A stretch of DNA of 64,000 bases from an uncultured Polaribacter sp. (GTDB taxonomy: Bacteria > Bacteroidota > Bacteroidia > Flavobacteriales > Flavobacteriaceae): NCBI GenBank assembly GCA_943846595.1, contig OX044355.1, positions 2,161,501 through 2,225,500 on the forward strand. Direction: 5' to 3'. The notes under the pieces were generated by a model. It had not been told where the DNA came from, ran no database searches, and saw only the letters and a program-made list of their open reading frames with translations. This document shows, one piece after another, positions 16,707 to 26,779 of the stretch; the stretch's first letter is position 1, and each line of letters begins with the position of its first letter. Both the position numbers and the translations under genes were made by a program.

Positions 16707-19700
16707 TTATTCTTCTAATCTAACGTCTAAACCTAAACCTTTCAGTTCGTGCATTAATACGTTAAATGATTCTGGTAGACCTGGTTCTGGCATCGCTTCA
16801 CCTTTTACAATACTTTCGTATGTTTTGGCGCGTCCCATTACATCATCAGATTTCACCGTTAAGATTTCTCTTAAGATACTAGAAGCACCGTATGCTTCTA
16901 ATGCCCATACTTCCATCTCACCGAAACGCTGACCTCCAAATTGAGCTTTACCTCCCAGTGGTTGTTGTGTAATTAATGAGTAAGGTCCGATAGAACGTGC
17001 GTGCATCTTGTCTTCAATCATGTGTCCTAACTTAATCATATAAATGATTCCAACCGTTGCTGGCTGATCGAAACGTTTTCCTGTTCCACCATCATATAAA
17101 TAGGTATGTCCAAATCTTGGAACCCCTGCTGCATCTGTAATGGTATTGATTTGATCTAAAGATGCTCCATCAAAAATTGGTGTTGCATAAGTAGTCCCTA
17201 ATTTCTGACCTGCCCAACCAAGAACAGTTTCATAAATCTGACCAATATTCATACGAGAAGGTACCCCTAAGGGATTTAAAACGATATCTACCGGTGTTCC
17301 GTCTTCTAAGAAAGGCATGTCTTCTGCTCTTACAATACGAGCTACAATACCTTTGTTTCCATGACGTCCCGCCATTTTATCACCTACTTTCAACTTTCGT
17401 TTTTTGGCAATATAGACTTTCGCTAATTTTAAGATTCCTGCAGGCAACTCATCTCCTACAGAAATTGTAAATTTCTGACGACGCAAGCTACCTTGTAGAT
17501 CATTTACTTTAATTTTATAGTTGTGAACCAATTCACCCACTAAAGCATTTAAAGTATCATCCGTTGTCCAAGATCCTGTTAAATGTACATAATCGTCTAC
17601 AGAGTTTAACATTTTAAGGGTATACTTCTTCCCTTTAGGTAAAACTTCTTCTCCTAAATCGTTAAAAACTCCTTGTGAGGTTTTTCCACTGATTAAGCCA
17701 AATAACTTCTCAATTAAACTATCTTTTAGAACTTCAAATTTAGAAACAAAAGAAGCTTCTAAAGCAACAACTGCTTCTTTGTCTCTTAATCTCTTATTTT
17801 TATCTTTTACGGCTCTTCTAAATAATTTTTTATCAATTACTACTCCTCTCAATGATGGCGAAGCTTTTAATGATGCATCTTTTACATCACCTGCTTTGTC
17901 TCCAAAAATAGCACGTAGTAATTTTTCTTCTGGTGTTGGATCTGATTCTCCTTTTGGTGTAATCTTACCTATTAGGATATCGCCTGGATTTACTTCTGCT
18001 CCAATACGTATCATTCCATTTTCGTCTAAATCTTTAGTAGCTTCTTCTGAAACGTTTGGAATATCATTGGTCAACTCTTCTGTTCCTAATTTTGTATCTC
18101 TTACGTCTAAAGAATACTCATCAATATGTATTGATGTAAAGATGTCTTCACGAACTACTCTTTCAGAAATTACAATCGCATCCTCAAAGTTATATCCTTT
18201 CCAAGGCATAAAGGCTACTTTCATATTGATTCCTAAGGCGAGTTCTCCTTTTTGTGTTGCATATCCTTCACAAAGAACCTGACCTTCTTCAACTCTATCT
18301 CCTTTTTGTACAATTGGTTTTAGGTTGATGTTGGTTCCTTGATTGGTTTTTCTAAACTTAATTAAGTTATATGATTTCTCATCAGATTCAAAACTAACTA
18401 GTTTTTCTTCATCGGTTCTATCGTACTTAATTTTGATCACATTTGCATCTACATATTCTACCACTCCGCTTCCTTCTGCATTGATTAAGATTCTTGAGTC
18501 TTTTGCAACTCTTCTTTCTAAACCAGTACCAACAATGGGTGCTTGTGGGCGTAATAATGGCACTGCTTGACGCATCATATTCGACCCCATTAATGCACGG
18601 TTGGCATCATCATGTTCTAAGAACGGAATTAAAGATGCTGAAATCGAGGCAATTTGATTTGGAGCAACATCCATATAATCTAATTCACTTGGAGAAACTA
18701 CTGGAAAATCTCCTCCTTCACGTGAAATAACACGATCACCCTGTAAAACACCTTTTGCATCCACCTCCGTATTCGATTGTGCAAACTTCATGCCTTCTTC
18801 CTCTTCGGCGCTTAAATAAATATGCTTATGCTCTGCATCAAGGCTCCCTGCTTCTACCTTAATATAAGGTGTTTCGATAAATCCTAAATTGTTCACTTTT
18901 GCAAAAACTGAAAGAGAAGAAATCAAACCAATGTTTGGTCCCTCTGGTGTTTCAATTGGACAAAGACGTCCGTAATGAGTGTAGTGAACATCACGTACCT
19001 CAAAACCTGCTCTTTCTCTTGATAAACCACCAGGTCCAAGTGCAGATAAACGACGTTTATGCGTAATTTCTGCCAATGGATTTGTTTGGTCCATAAATTG
19101 AGACAACTGGTTGGTTCCAAAGAATGAATTAATTACCGAAGAAAGTGTCTTCGCATTAATTAAATCAATAGGAGTAAAAACCTCATTGTCACGAACATTC
19201 ATACGCTCACGGATGGTTCTAGCCATACGCGCCAAACCAACACCAAATTGTTGTGCCAATTGTTCTCCAACGGTTCTTACACGACGGTTTGATAAGTGAT
19301 CAATATCATCTACTTCAGCTTTAGAGTTAATCAATTCAATCAAATACTTAATAATCGTAATGATATCAAGTTTTGTTAAAACTTTTTGAGTGATTGGTTC
19401 GTCTAAACCTAACTTAATATTCATTCTAAAACGACCAACTTCACCTAAATTGTAACGTTGTTCCGAAAAGAATAATTTGTCTATAATACCTCTTGCCGTC
19501 TCTTCATCTGGCGGTTCAGCATTACGTAATTGTCTATAAATATGTTCTACAGCTTCTTTTTCAGAATTTGTAGGATCTTTTTGTAATGTATTGTGAATAA
19601 TTGAATAATCTGCATGCAAATTATCTTGTTTGTGCAACAAGACGGTTTTGGCACCCGCTTCGATTATTTCTTCAATATGTTCTTTTTCTAGAATCGTATC

Positions 19701-20519
19701 TCTATCTAAAATGATTTCGTTTCTTTCAATAGACACAACTTCTCCGGTATCTTCATCTACGAAATCTTCATGCCAAGTTTTTAAAACTCTAGCCGCTAAC
19801 TTACGTCCTAGTACTTTTTTAAGTCCAGCTTTAGAAACTTTTACTTCTTCTGCTAGATTAAAAATCTCTAAAATGTCTTTATCTCTTTCAAAGCCGATGG
19901 CTCTGAATAAAGTAGTCACGGGTAATTTTTTCTTTCGATCAATATAAGCGTACATCACTTGATTGATATCGGTAGCAAATTCAATCCAAGAACCTTTGAA
20001 AGGAATTACTCTTGCTGAATATAATTTTGTCCCGTTTGCATGGAAAGATTGTCCAAAAAACACACCTGGAGATCTATGCAATTGAGAAACAACTACACGT
20101 TCTGCACCGTTAATTACGAAAGTACCTGAGTTGGTCATATAAGGAATGGTTCCTAAATAAACATCTTGTACAATAGTTTCGAAATCTTCGTGTTCTGGAT
20201 CTGTACAGAAAAGCTTTAAACGTGCTTTTAGAGGAACACTATGTGTTAAACCTCTTTCTATACATTCTTGAATACTATATCTTGGGGGGTCTACAAAATA
20301 ATCTAAAAATTCTAATACGAATTGATTTCTAGTATCTGTAATTGGGAAATTATCCATGAAGGTTTTATACAAGCCTTCTTCTCCTCTTTCTTCTGCTTTA
20401 GTTTGTAACTGGAAAAAGTCTTGAAAAGACTTTACCTGAATATCTAGAAAATCTGGATAATCTGTACCTAATTTCGAAGTTGCGAAGTTGATTCTTTCAA
20501 TGGTGTTTTTCGTTGCCAA
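16707..20519 (-). CDS. rpoB: DNA-directed RNA polymerase subunit beta
   Basis: A 1270-residue subunit forming the other half of the polymerase cleft. The rifampicin-pocket region contains [20 protein letters not shown], followed by [21 protein letters not shown]. The C-terminal part holds [14 protein letters not shown] and the family end [13 protein letters not shown]. In the rifampicin cluster the residues seen are those typical of sensitive enzymes (the D, H and S positions are present). Length fits Bacteroidetes. It follows rplL after about 125 bp containing two inverted repeats and precedes rpoC. Confidence 0.99.
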   Translation of the reverse strand: MATKNTIERINFATSKLGTDYPDFLDIQVKSFQDFFQLQTKAEERGEEGLYKTFMDNFPITDTRNQFVLEFLDYFVDPPRYSIQECIERGLTHSVPLKARLKLFCTDPEHEDFETIVQDVYLGTIPYMTNSGTFVINGAERVVVSQLHRSPGVFFGQSFHANGTKLYSARVIPFKGSWIEFATDINQVMYAYIDRKKKLPVTTLFRAIGFERDKDILEIFNLAEEVKVSKAGLKKVLGRKLAARVLKTWHEDFVDEDTGEVVSIERNEIILDRDTILEKEHIEEIIEAGAKTVLLHKQDNLHADYSIIHNTLQKDPTNSEKEAVEHIYRQLRNAEPPDEETARGIIDKLFFSEQRYNLGEVGRFRMNIKLGLDEPITQKVLTKLDIITIIKYLIELINSKAEVDDIDHLSNRRVRTVGEQLAQQFGVGLARMARTIRERMNVRDNEVFTPIDLINAKTLSSVINSFFGTNQLSQFMDQTNPLAEITHKRRLSALGPGGLSRERAGFEVRDVHYTHYGRLCPIETPEGPNIGLISSLSVFAKVNNLGFIETPYIKVEAGSLDAEHKHIYLSAEEEEGMKFAQSNTEVDAKGVLQGDRVISREGGDFPVVSPSELDYMDVAPNQIASISASLIPFLEHDDANRALMGSNMMRQAVPLLRPQAPIVGTGLERRVAKDSRILINAEGSGVVEYVDANVIKIKYDRTDEEKLVSFESDEKSYNLIKFRKTNQGTNINLKPIVQKGDRVEEGQVLCEGYATQKGELALGINMKVAFMPWKGYNFEDAIVISERVVREDIFTSIHIDEYSLDVRDTKLGTEELTNDIPNVSEEATKDLDENGMIRIGAEVNPGDILIGKITPKGESDPTPEEKLLRAIFGDKAGDVKDASLKASPSLRGVVIDKKLFRRAVKDKNKRLRDKEAVVALEASFVSKFEVLKDSLIEKLFGLISGKTSQGVFNDLGEEVLPKGKKYTLKMLNSVDDYVHLTGSWTTDDTLNALVGELVHNYKIKVNDLQGSLRRQKFTISVGDELPAGILKLAKVYIAKKRKLKVGDKMAGRHGNKGIVARIVRAEDMPFLEDGTPVDIVLNPLGVPSRMNIGQIYETVLGWAGQKLGTTYATPIFDGASLDQINTITDAAGVPRFGHTYLYDGGTGKRFDQPATVGIIYMIKLGHMIEDKMHARSIGPYSLITQQPLGGKAQFGGQRFGEMEVWALEAYGASSILREILTVKSDDVMGRAKTYESIVKGEAMPEPGLPESFNVLMHELKGLGLDVRLEE

Positions 20520-20567
20520 AAGAGAATATATTTTTAATTAAAATAAAAACGAATATATACACAAAAT

Positions 20568-20640
20568 GGTTTAGGACTAAAAACATGCATTTTTAGTACC
20601 TAAACCTTTATTTGATTTTCCCGAAAAAAAAATCGGGAAA
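20568..20640 (-). promoter_or_regulatory. Two hairpins in the rplL-rpoB gap (possible attenuator)
   Basis: Two inverted repeats lie between rplL and rpoB. One pairs GGTTTAGG (20568-20575) with CCTAAACC (20599-20606), extended inside by CTAAAAA/TTTTTAG. The other pairs TTTCCCGA (20617-20624) with TCGGGAAA (20633-20640). Neither is followed by a strong T run on the minus strand. In many bacteria this gap carries a partial terminator or processing site that sets the ratio of ribosomal protein to polymerase, which is the suggested role. Confidence 0.5.
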
Positions 20641-20645
20641 GTAAC

Positions 20646-21017
20646 TTACTTAAGCTCTACCTCAGCTCCAGCTTCTTCTAAAGATTTTTTAAGACCTTCA
20701 GCCTCATCTTTAGATACACCTTCTTTAACTGCTGCTGGTGCGCTATCTACGATACCTTTCGCTTCTTTCAATCCTAAACCAGTTAATTCTTTAACTAGTT
20801 TTACAACTGCTAGTTTAGAACCACCTGCTGCTTTTAAGATTACATCGAATTCAGATTGCTCTTCAGCCGCTTCACCTGCTGCTGCTGGTCCTGCTGCTGC
20901 TGCTACTGCTGCTGCTGGTTCGATACCGTACTCATCTTTTAAAATAGTAGCTAATTCATTAACTTCTTTTACTGTTAAGTTAACTAATTGCTCTGCGAAA
21001 TCTTTTAATTCTGCCAT
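20646..21017 (-). CDS. rplL: 50S ribosomal protein bL12 (L7/L12)
   Basis: A 123-residue stalk protein that recruits translation factors. The N-terminal dimerisation helix pair ([20 protein letters not shown]) is followed by the Ala-rich flexible hinge ([19 protein letters not shown]) and the conserved C-terminal domain ([31 protein letters not shown]). Length is typical. It follows rplJ by about 50 bp and is the last ribosomal gene before rpoB. Confidence 0.99.
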   Translation of the reverse strand: MAELKDFAEQLVNLTVKEVNELATILKDEYGIEPAAAVAAAAGPAAAGEAAEEQSEFDVILKAAGGSKLAVVKLVKELTGLGLKEAKGIVDSAPAAVKEGVSKDEAEGLKKSLEEAGAEVELK

Positions 21018-21066
21018 TTTAATTGTTTTTGAAATTTGTTATATAATAGTTTATTTGTGCGCGTAC

Positions 21067-21582
21067 TTATTTTTCAGATAAGGTTGTTAAGATACCTGAA
21101 AGTTTGTTTCCTCCTGATTGTAATGCTGAAATAACATTCTTAGCAGGCGATTGTAATAATGTAATAATATCTCCAATAAGTTCTTCTCTTGATTTGATAT
21201 TTACAAGAGCGTCTAATTGATCATCGCCAATGTAAACAGACTCTTCTGCGTAAGCACCTTTCAAGAAAGGCTTATCAGATTTTTTTCTAAACTCTTTGAT
21301 TAGTTTTGCAGGTGCATTTGCAGCCTCAGCAACTAACATAGATGTATTCCCTTTTAAAACAGACGGTAAGTCTCCGAAATCTTTATCGGAAGCCTCCATT
21401 GCTTTTGCAAGTAGTGTATTTTTTATTACAGATAATTGAACGTCTGCTTTAAAACATGCTCTACGTAAATTAGATGTTGTTGTTGCATCTAATCCTGAAA
21501 TATCTGCTAAATAAATAGTACTTGTATCTGCTAACTTTGCTGTTAAATCTTGAATTACTTGTGATTTTTCCTCTCTAGTCAT
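21067..21582 (-). CDS. rplJ: 50S ribosomal protein uL10
   Basis: A 171-residue protein that anchors bL12 dimers to the large subunit. The N-terminal domain reads MTREEKSQVIQDLTAKLADTS and then NLRRACFKADVQLSVIKNTL, the 23S-binding face. The C-terminal helix is where bL12 dimers attach. It follows rplA by 21 bp and precedes rplL in the usual order. In well-studied bacteria L10-L12 represses its own operon by binding the leader RNA; no such structure was confirmed here. Confidence 0.98.
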   Translation of the reverse strand: MTREEKSQVIQDLTAKLADTSTIYLADISGLDATTTSNLRRACFKADVQLSVIKNTLLAKAMEASDKDFGDLPSVLKGNTSMLVAEAANAPAKLIKEFRKKSDKPFLKGAYAEESVYIGDDQLDALVNIKSREELIGDIITLLQSPAKNVISALQSGGNKLSGILTTLSEK

Positions 21583-21603
21583 AATTATAGGTTTTAACTG
21601 CTA

Positions 21604-22293
21604 TTAAGCAGATTTTACATCAAGTTGAACACTTGGACTCATAGTGCTAGACATGAAAACACTTTTTATATAGGTTCCTTTTGCGGTAGTAGGTTTCAAT
21701 TTGTTAATTGTTTGAATTAACTCGTTTGCGTTTTCAGCAATCTGATTTGAATCAAAAGAAACTTTACCAATTGCTGCATGTATAATACCTGTCTTATCAA
21801 CTTTAAAGTCAATTTTACCAGCTTTTACATCTTTTACTGCTTTAGCTACGTCCATTGTTACTGTACCCGTCTTAGGGTTTGGCATTAAACCTCTTGGTCC
21901 TAAAACTCTTCCTAAAGGTCCTAGTTTCCCCATGACACTCGGCATGGTAATAATCACATCAACATCGGTCCAACCTCCCTTGATTTTTTGTAAAAACTCA
22001 TCTAAACCAACATAATCTGCGCCTGCTTCTGTAGCTTCTGCTTCTTTGTCTGGTGTTACCAAAGCTAATACTTTTACATCTTTACCTGTACCATGTGGTA
22101 AAGTAACGACACCTCTTACCATTTGATTGGCTTTCCGAGGGTCTACTCCTAATCTAATCGCTATATCTACTGATGCATCAAACTTTACAGTAGTAATATC
22201 TTTGATTAATGCTGAAGCCGCATTTAAATCGTAAGACGTATTCGCGTCCACTTTTGCGTATGCAACTTTTTGCTTTTTTGTTAATCTTGCCAT
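21604..22293 (-). CDS. rplA: 50S ribosomal protein uL1
   Basis: A 229-residue protein of the mobile L1 stalk, which helps move deacylated tRNA out of the E site. Signature stretches are [35 protein letters not shown] and the C-terminal [13 protein letters not shown] with the Lys/Thr/Gly-rich rRNA contacts. Length matches the family. It is 20 bp downstream of rplK. L1 usually autoregulates the rplKA messenger in bacteria; I did not locate a convincing mimic site. Confidence 0.99.
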   Translation of the reverse strand: MARLTKKQKVAYAKVDANTSYDLNAASALIKDITTVKFDASVDIAIRLGVDPRKANQMVRGVVTLPHGTGKDVKVLALVTPDKEAEATEAGADYVGLDEFLQKIKGGWTDVDVIITMPSVMGKLGPLGRVLGPRGLMPNPKTGTVTMDVAKAVKDVKAGKIDFKVDKTGIIHAAIGKVSFDSNQIAENANELIQTINKLKPTTAKGTYIKSVFMSSTMSPSVQLDVKSA

Positions 22294-22313
22294 TTTACTA
22301 TTATTTATAAAGT

Positions 22314-22751
22314 TTATACTGGTGCATTACCTTTAACGGTTAAACCCATAGAACGAGCTGTACCTGCAATCATTCGCATAGCTGAAGAAACTTCAAAGGC
22401 ATTTAAATCTACCATTTTGTCTTCTGCTATCGCTTGAATTTGATCCCAAGTAACAGATGCTACTTTCTTCCTGTTTGGTTCTCCTGAACCTTTTTTAATT
22501 TTGGCCGCTTCTAGTAACTGAACTGCTGCAGGTGGCGTTTTTACGATAAAATCGAAAGATTTATCTTTATAAACAGTGATCGCAACTGGTAAAACTTTAC
22601 CTTGTTTATCTTGCGTTCTTGCATTGAACTGTTTACAAAACTCCATAATGTTAACACCAGCAGCTCCTAAAGCGGGTCCAACCGGCGGCGATGGATTCGC
22701 TGCGCCTCCCCTTACTTGTAACTTAACTACTTTACTAACTTCTTTTGCCAT
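22314..22751 (-). CDS. rplK: 50S ribosomal protein uL11
   Basis: A 145-residue protein of the GTPase-associated centre. The N-terminal proline-rich switch region is visible as [30 protein letters not shown], and the C-terminal rRNA-binding part as [16 protein letters not shown]. It follows nusG by about 70 bp and leads rplKAJL. The start shows no Shine-Dalgarno sequence (the ATG is preceded by an A/T-rich stretch), which is normal in Bacteroidetes. Confidence 0.99.
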   Translation of the reverse strand: MAKEVSKVVKLQVRGGAANPSPPVGPALGAAGVNIMEFCKQFNARTQDKQGKVLPVAITVYKDKSFDFIVKTPPAAVQLLEAAKIKKGSGEPNRKKVASVTWDQIQAIAEDKMVDLNAFEVSSAMRMIAGTARSMGLTVKGNAPV

Positions 22752-22823
22752 TTTAAAATGTTTAATGATTTGTTTTAAGTTGGAAGCCCAAAAACAAATC
22801 GGTCTTTATATATTTGGTAACAA

Positions 22824-23375
22824 TTATATCTTTTCTACTTGCATATAACTCAACTCTAATGGAGTTTTTCTTCCGAAAATCTTTACCATTACCTCAAGTT
22901 TACGCTTTTCTTCATTCACTTTTTCAATCGTTCCATCAAAACCATTAAAGGGTCCATCAACAACTTTTACCGTTTCACCAATATCGAAAGGAATGGCAAC
23001 ATTTTCATCCTGAACGGACAATTCGTCTACTTTTCCTAACATTCGATTTACTTCTGATTTACGCATTGGCACAGGTTCTCCCCCTTTGGTTTCTCCTAAG
23101 AAACCAATAACACCAGTTATTGATTTGATAACATGTGGAACTTCACCAGACAGATTTGCTTCTACCATAATGTATCCAGGGAAATAAACTTTTTCCTTGT
23201 GAATTTTTTTACCGTCTTTTATTTGAACGACTTTTTCTTTAGGTACAATTACTTGACTTACAAAATCTGATAGCCCTAAACGACTAATTTCAGTCTCTAT
23301 ATAGGATTGAACTTTATTTTCCTGTCCTCCAATGGCTCTTACAACATACCATTTCATTGCTGAATCAGTTGCCAT
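22824..23375 (-). CDS. nusG: Transcription termination/antitermination protein NusG
   Basis: A 183-residue factor that clamps RNA polymerase and links it to Rho or the ribosome. The NGN domain begins KWYVVRAIGGQENKVQSYIE and includes KVYFPGYIMVEANLSGEV. The C-terminal KOW domain reads DIGETVKVVDGPFNGFDGTIEKVNEEKRKLEV. The length and domain order are standard. It is 2 bp downstream of secE, the canonical pairing. Confidence 0.99.
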   Translation of the reverse strand: MATDSAMKWYVVRAIGGQENKVQSYIETEISRLGLSDFVSQVIVPKEKVVQIKDGKKIHKEKVYFPGYIMVEANLSGEVPHVIKSITGVIGFLGETKGGEPVPMRKSEVNRMLGKVDELSVQDENVAIPFDIGETVKVVDGPFNGFDGTIEKVNEEKRKLEVMVKIFGRKTPLELSYMQVEKI

Positions 23376-23377
23376 AA

Positions 23378-23575
23378 TTAGTTAGATTTAAACGTTGTGA
23401 AAAAAACATCTAATCCGGTTTGAAAAACATAATCGATACCTGCAACGGCTAAAGCGAACAAAATCGTAAAAACAGCAACTGTTGTTGTTGATTTTTGTGC
23501 ATCCTCTTTAGAGATCCAAGTCATATGGTTGTTTAATTCCTCAAATGAATCTTTGATATATTGAATAAACTTCAT
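23378..23575 (-). CDS. secE: Preprotein translocase subunit SecE
   Basis: A 65-residue short-form SecE, a clamp of the SecY channel. It has an amphipathic N-terminal helix (KFIQYIKDSFEELNNHMTWI) followed by the hinge SKEDAQKSTTTVAVF and one transmembrane helix. The conserved W.s+ee pattern is clear. It lies between tRNA-Trp and nusG, as in most bacteria. Confidence 0.97.
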   Translation of the reverse strand: MKFIQYIKDSFEELNNHMTWISKEDAQKSTTTVAVFTILFALAVAGIDYVFQTGLDVFFTTFKSN

Positions 23576-23597
23576 TAGTTATATGTTTTTTTATTTG

Positions 23598-23669
23598 CAC
23601 GGGCGGAGAGATTCGAACTCCCGACAGCTGGTTTTGGAGACCAGTGCTCTACCGCTGAACTACGCCCGT
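23598..23669 (-). tRNA. tRNA-Trp (anticodon CCA)
   Basis: A 72-nt cloverleaf on the minus strand. The anticodon loop is CTCCAAA with anticodon CCA; the acceptor ACGGGCG pairs with CGCCCGT and the discriminator is G. The T-loop contains GTTCGAATC. It sits between tuf and secE, the usual location, and is probably cut from the operon transcript. Confidence 0.97.
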
Positions 23670-23699
23670 CTCTCTGTTTTTATTTACTTATAAAAGGCA

Positions 23700-23716
23700 T
23701 CCCGATAAAATCGGGA
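23700..23716 (-). terminator. Small hairpin after tuf
   Basis: TCCCGAT pairs with ATCGGGA around a 3-nt loop, 38 bp beyond the tuf stop. The tail on the minus strand (TGCCTTTTAT) is only weakly T-rich, so it may be a partial terminator or a processing structure between tuf and tRNA-Trp. Confidence 0.45.
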
Positions 23717-23753
23717 CACCCTGTATATTTATTGGTACTAAACGAAACTAGGT

Positions 23754-24944
23754 TTAGTCTAAAATCTCAGTAACCTGACCTGCACCTACCGTTCTACCTC
23801 CTTCACGGATTGCAAAACGTAAACCTAAGTTCAATGCGATTGGTTGGATTAAATCAACTGTAATTGTTAAGTTGTCTCCTGGCATTACCATTTCAACGCC
23901 ATCAGGTAAGTTAATGTTTCCTGTTACATCTGTAGTTCTCACATAGAACTGTGGACGATAGTTGTTATGGAATGGTGTGTGACGACCACCTTCTTCTTTC
24001 TTAAGAACATAAACCTCTGCCTTAAACTTAGCGTGAGGAGTTACAGAACCTGGCTTACAGATTACCATTCCTCTTTTAATATCTTCTTTTGCAATACCTC
24101 TTAATAAGATACCTGCATTATCTCCAGCTTCACCTCTATCTAAGATTTGACGGAACATTTCAATACCAGTAATAGTAGACTGCATTTTTTCAGCACCCAT
24201 ACCAATGATATCTACAGAATCTCCTGTATTTGCAATACCTGTTTCGATACGACCTGTAGCTACAGTTCCACGACCAGTAATTGAGAATACATCTTCAATT
24301 GGCATTAAGAAATCTTTATCAACCTCTCTTAAAGGCTCTTCAATCCATTCATCAACTTGTGCCATTAATTCTAATACAGAATCAACCCATTGCTTCTCAC
24401 CGTTCAAAGCACCTAATGCAGAACCGGCTACGATAGGACCATTATCTCCATCATACTCATAGAAAGAAAGTAATTCTCTTACTTCCATATCTACTAATTC
24501 TAACATTTCTTCATCACCATCAAGCATATCCACTTTGTTCAAGAAAACAACCATACGAGGAATACCTACCTGGCGTCCTAATAAGATGTGCTCTCTCGTC
24601 TGTGGCATTGGCCCATCGGTTGCAGCAACTACTAAAATTGCTCCATCCATCTGTGCAGCACCTGTTACCATGTTCTTAACGTAATCCGCGTGACCTGGAC
24701 AATCTACGTGCGCATAGTGACGATTTGCTGTTTGATATTCTACGTGTGAGGTATTAATTGTGATACCTCTTTCTTTTTCTTCAGGTGCATTATCAATCTG
24801 ATCGAATGATTTTGCTTCTGAGAAACCTGCATCAGCTAATACTTTAGTAATAGCAGCAGTTAAAGTTGTTTTACCGTGATCTACGTGTCCAATTGTACCA
24901 ATGTTTAAGTGTGGTTTTGAACGATCAAAAGTTGCCTTTGCCAT
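23754..24944 (-). CDS. tuf: Elongation factor Tu
   Basis: A 396-residue GTPase that brings aminoacyl-tRNA to the ribosome. The G1 motif GHVDHGKT is at residues 19-26, the switch region reads [18 protein letters not shown]3 is DCPGHADY and G4 is NKVDMLDG. Domains 2 and 3 are complete, ending in [13 protein letters not shown]. It lies downstream of four tRNA genes and upstream of tRNA-Trp and secE. This is the only tuf in the window. Confidence 0.99.
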   Translation of the reverse strand: MAKATFDRSKPHLNIGTIGHVDHGKTTLTAAITKVLADAGFSEAKSFDQIDNAPEEKERGITINTSHVEYQTANRHYAHVDCPGHADYVKNMVTGAAQMDGAILVVAATDGPMPQTREHILLGRQVGIPRMVVFLNKVDMLDGDEEMLELVDMEVRELLSFYEYDGDNGPIVAGSALGALNGEKQWVDSVLELMAQVDEWIEEPLREVDKDFLMPIEDVFSITGRGTVATGRIETGIANTGDSVDIIGMGAEKMQSTITGIEMFRQILDRGEAGDNAGILLRGIAKEDIKRGMVICKPGSVTPHAKFKAEVYVLKKEEGGRHTPFHNNYRPQFYVRTTDVTGNINLPDGVEMVMPGDNLTITVDLIQPIALNLGLRFAIREGGRTVGAGQVTEILD

Positions 24945-25005
24945 GTTTGTTAATTTTAATTCTTAGTTTAAATATATTTAGTCTCTGATAATACGTATTA
25001 AATTG

Positions 25006-25078
25006 AGCCAGCGATGGGATTTGAACCCACGACCTCATCCCTACCAAGGATGCGCTCTACCAACTGAGCTACACCGGC
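25006..25078 (-). tRNA. tRNA-Thr (anticodon GGT)
   Basis: A 73-nt cloverleaf on the minus strand with stem CATCC/GGATG around loop TTGGTAG, anticodon GGT. The acceptor pairs GCCGGTG with CGCTGGC, including two G-U pairs. It is the tRNA nearest tuf in the leading cluster of four. Confidence 0.97.
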
Positions 25079-25096
25079 TTATGTTGGTACTCTTTG

Positions 25097-25169
25097 AGCG
25101 AAAGACCGGGTTCGAACCGGCGACATTCAGCTTGGAAGGCTGACGCTCTACCAACTGAGCTACTTTCGC
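25097..25169 (-). tRNA. tRNA-Gly (anticodon TCC)
   Basis: A 73-nt cloverleaf on the minus strand with anticodon TCC in loop CTTCCAA. The acceptor GCGAAAG pairs with CTTTCGC and the T-loop contains GGTTCGAACCC. It lies 18 bp from tRNA-Thr(GGT). Confidence 0.97.
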
Positions 25170-25184
25170 AAATTATGTAAATGG

Positions 25185-25266
25185 TGGGGAGAGCAGGATT
25201 CGAACCTGCGAAGACGTAGTCAACGGAGTTACAGTCCGTCCTCGTTGGCCGCTTGAGTATCTCCCC
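25185..25266 (-). tRNA. tRNA-Tyr (anticodon GTA)
   Basis: An 82-nt tRNA with a long variable arm, on the minus strand, anticodon GTA in CTGTAAC. The acceptor GGGGAGA pairs with TCTCCCC and the discriminator is A. The long variable arm (GACTACGTC region) fits bacterial tRNA-Tyr. Confidence 0.97.
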
Positions 25267-25308
25267 TTTAATTTACTATTTTAATGAACTTAATTTCTTG
25301 CTTTTTTG

Positions 25309-25382
25309 AGCCGATGGAGGGACTCGAACCCACGACCTGCTGATTACAAATCAGCTGCTCTAGCCAGCTGAGCTACATCGGC
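25309..25382 (-). tRNA. tRNA-Thr (anticodon TGT), second copy
   Basis: A 74-nt cloverleaf on the minus strand, anticodon TGT, first gene of the tRNA-tuf operon. It differs from the plus-strand copy at 5872-5945 at one base: here the acceptor stem ends in a G-C pair rather than G-U. Confidence 0.97.
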
Positions 25383-25422
25383 TTTTGTTGCAAAAAAACA
25401 ACCCGCTATTTCTAACGGATTG

Positions 25423-25430
25423 CAAATGTA
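25423..25430 (-). promoter_or_regulatory. -7 promoter element (TACATTTG) for the tRNA-tuf-ribosomal-rpoBC operon
   Basis: TACATTTG on the minus strand matches TAnnTTTG and lies about 40 bp before the first tRNA gene. It is the only good candidate in the gap between hpf and tRNA-Thr. Confidence 0.55.
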
Positions 25431-25482
25431 TAAAGTTTTTTTAACTTCTAAAACATTTTATAATTATATTTTCACTTTTTTA

Positions 25483-25788
25483 TTAAATTAATGTTTCTCG
25501 GTGCTTTTCTTTCGACTTTTTTAGTTGTCTTTTCAAGGAATCTACTGCCAAATTCACTCCTTCTTCAAAAGTCTTTGTTTCTCTTTTCACAACCAATTCG
25601 GAGCCAGGTATGTTAATTTTTACCTCTGTAATTTTATTTTCTTTATCGCTAGTCTTCTGAACTTTCAAAAAAACTTCTGCATCTACAATTTTATCGTGAT
25701 ATTTTACTAAAGACGCAACTTTCGCTTGCGCATAATCAATTAAACTAGTATCGGCATTAAAATTAACGGATTGAGTGAATACTTTCAT
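25483..25788 (-). CDS. hpf: Ribosome hibernation promoting factor, short form
   Basis: A 101-residue protein of the HPF/YfiA family, which binds idle ribosomes at the mRNA channel and promotes their storage. It starts MKVFTQSVNFNADTSLIDYAQAK and has the alternating beta strands (DAEVFLKVQKTS, EVKINIPGSELVVKRE) followed by a basic helix and tail (SLKRQLKKSKEKHRE). It lacks the C-terminal dimerisation domain of long HPF, so it is the short form. It is 6 bp downstream of xerC and shares its transcript. Confidence 0.94.
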   Translation of the reverse strand: MKVFTQSVNFNADTSLIDYAQAKVASLVKYHDKIVDAEVFLKVQKTSDKENKITEVKINIPGSELVVKRETKTFEEGVNLAVDSLKRQLKKSKEKHRETLI

Positions 25789-25794
25789 AAATTG

Positions 25795-26679
25795 TTATTT
25801 TTTTTGGCTCCTTGGATGGGCCTGGTTATATACTTTTTTCATTTTCTCTACACTATTGTGCGTATAAACTTGTGTAGAAGCTAGACTTGCATGCCCTAAC
25901 AGTTCTTTTACAGAATTTAAATCGGCACCTTCATTTAATAAATGCGTAGCAAACGAATGTCTTAATAAGTGCGGACTTTTTTTCTCTTTCGAAGAGGCAT
26001 TACTAAAGTAAGAATTTACTACCCTATAGACAAGTGTTTCGTAAAGTTTATTTCCTTTCTCTGTAAGAAACAAAAAATGTGAAGCTGATGCTACTTCTTT
26101 TCTGAGTTCAAGATACCTTGACATTGTTTTTATAACCGATGCCAACAAGGGTACAAATCGTTCTTTATTTCTTTTTCCGATTACCTTTATCAATTTATCT
26201 GAAAGGGCTACATCTGAAAGTTGAATTGAGATTAGCTCCCCCCTTCTCATCCCTGTCGAATAGAGCAACTCTACAATAAGTAGATTTCGTACCGACACAA
26301 AATCATCCTTTTCTTCCAAATGCGTAATAACTTTTGAAATTTCTAACTGAGAAAAGGGGGTTTGAATTCTCTTCTCTACCTTTAATGCCTTATGCTTTAT
26401 TAAAGGGTTTAGATCGATCTGTTTTGTCTTTTGAAGAAACTTGTAGAAAGACTTTAGTGAACTTATTTTTCGGTTAATAGTATTATTAGAGACTCCTTGC
26501 CCTACCAAATCTACAATCCAACTCCTTATCTGTGGATAATGAACCGTTCTAATTTCATTTTGATCAAAGGCACTTTCACAAAAAATACGAAAAGACATTA
26601 AATCATTCTGATATGCTGTTATTGTATGCTTAGAATACTTTTTCTCTAAAGTAAGATATGTGATAAATGCTGAAATCAT
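25795..26679 (-). CDS. xerC: Tyrosine recombinase XerC
   Basis: A 294-residue site-specific recombinase that resolves chromosome dimers at dif. The N-terminal SAM-like core-binding domain covers about residues 1-90. The catalytic residues are all present: R145 (TGMRRGEL), K169 (IGKRNKERF), H237 and R240 (HLLRHSFATHL), H263 (LGHASLASTQ) and the nucleophile Y272 (VYTH). Length and context are those of the housekeeping enzyme rather than a phage or island integrase. It is followed by hpf after 6 bp and preceded by its own -7 element. Confidence 0.93.
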   Translation of the reverse strand: MISAFITYLTLEKKYSKHTITAYQNDLMSFRIFCESAFDQNEIRTVHYPQIRSWIVDLVGQGVSNNTINRKISSLKSFYKFLQKTKQIDLNPLIKHKALKVEKRIQTPFSQLEISKVITHLEEKDDFVSVRNLLIVELLYSTGMRRGELISIQLSDVALSDKLIKVIGKRNKERFVPLLASVIKTMSRYLELRKEVASASHFLFLTEKGNKLYETLVYRVVNSYFSNASSKEKKSPHLLRHSFATHLLNEGADLNSVKELLGHASLASTQVYTHNSVEKMKKVYNQAHPRSQKK

Positions 26680-26699
26680 TGAATAAATCTTCTTTGTTT

Positions 26700-26707
26700 C
26701 AAATTTA
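26700..26707 (-). promoter_or_regulatory. -7 promoter element (TAAATTTG) for xerC-hpf
   Basis: TAAATTTG on the minus strand lies 20 bp before the xerC ATG. It sits just beyond the rpsU terminator, so it separates the xerC-hpf unit from rpsU. Confidence 0.55.
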
Positions 26708-26724
26708 TGAAAAATTAAACAAAA

Positions 26725-26757
26725 AAATCTCGTAACACCAAAAGGGTTACGAGATTT
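26725..26757 (-). terminator. Terminator of rpsU
   Basis: AAATCTCGTAAC (26725-26736) pairs with GTTACGAGATTT (26746-26757), a perfect 12-bp stem with a 9-nt loop. Reading leftward it is followed by a T-rich tract, 22 bp after the rpsU stop. Confidence 0.9.
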
Positions 26758-26779
26758 ATAGTCTCTAAAAAAGTGAGGA

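Noticed and set aside
17779..18282. 167-codon ORF on the + strand inside rpoB
   Set aside because: It is antisense to a conserved rpoB region, has no recognisable domain and its composition simply mirrors the opposite strand.
25795..26679. Tyrosine recombinase as evidence of a prophage or genomic island
   Set aside because: Length, catalytic pattern and coupling to hpf mark it as housekeeping XerC; no attachment-site repeats or phage genes are nearby.
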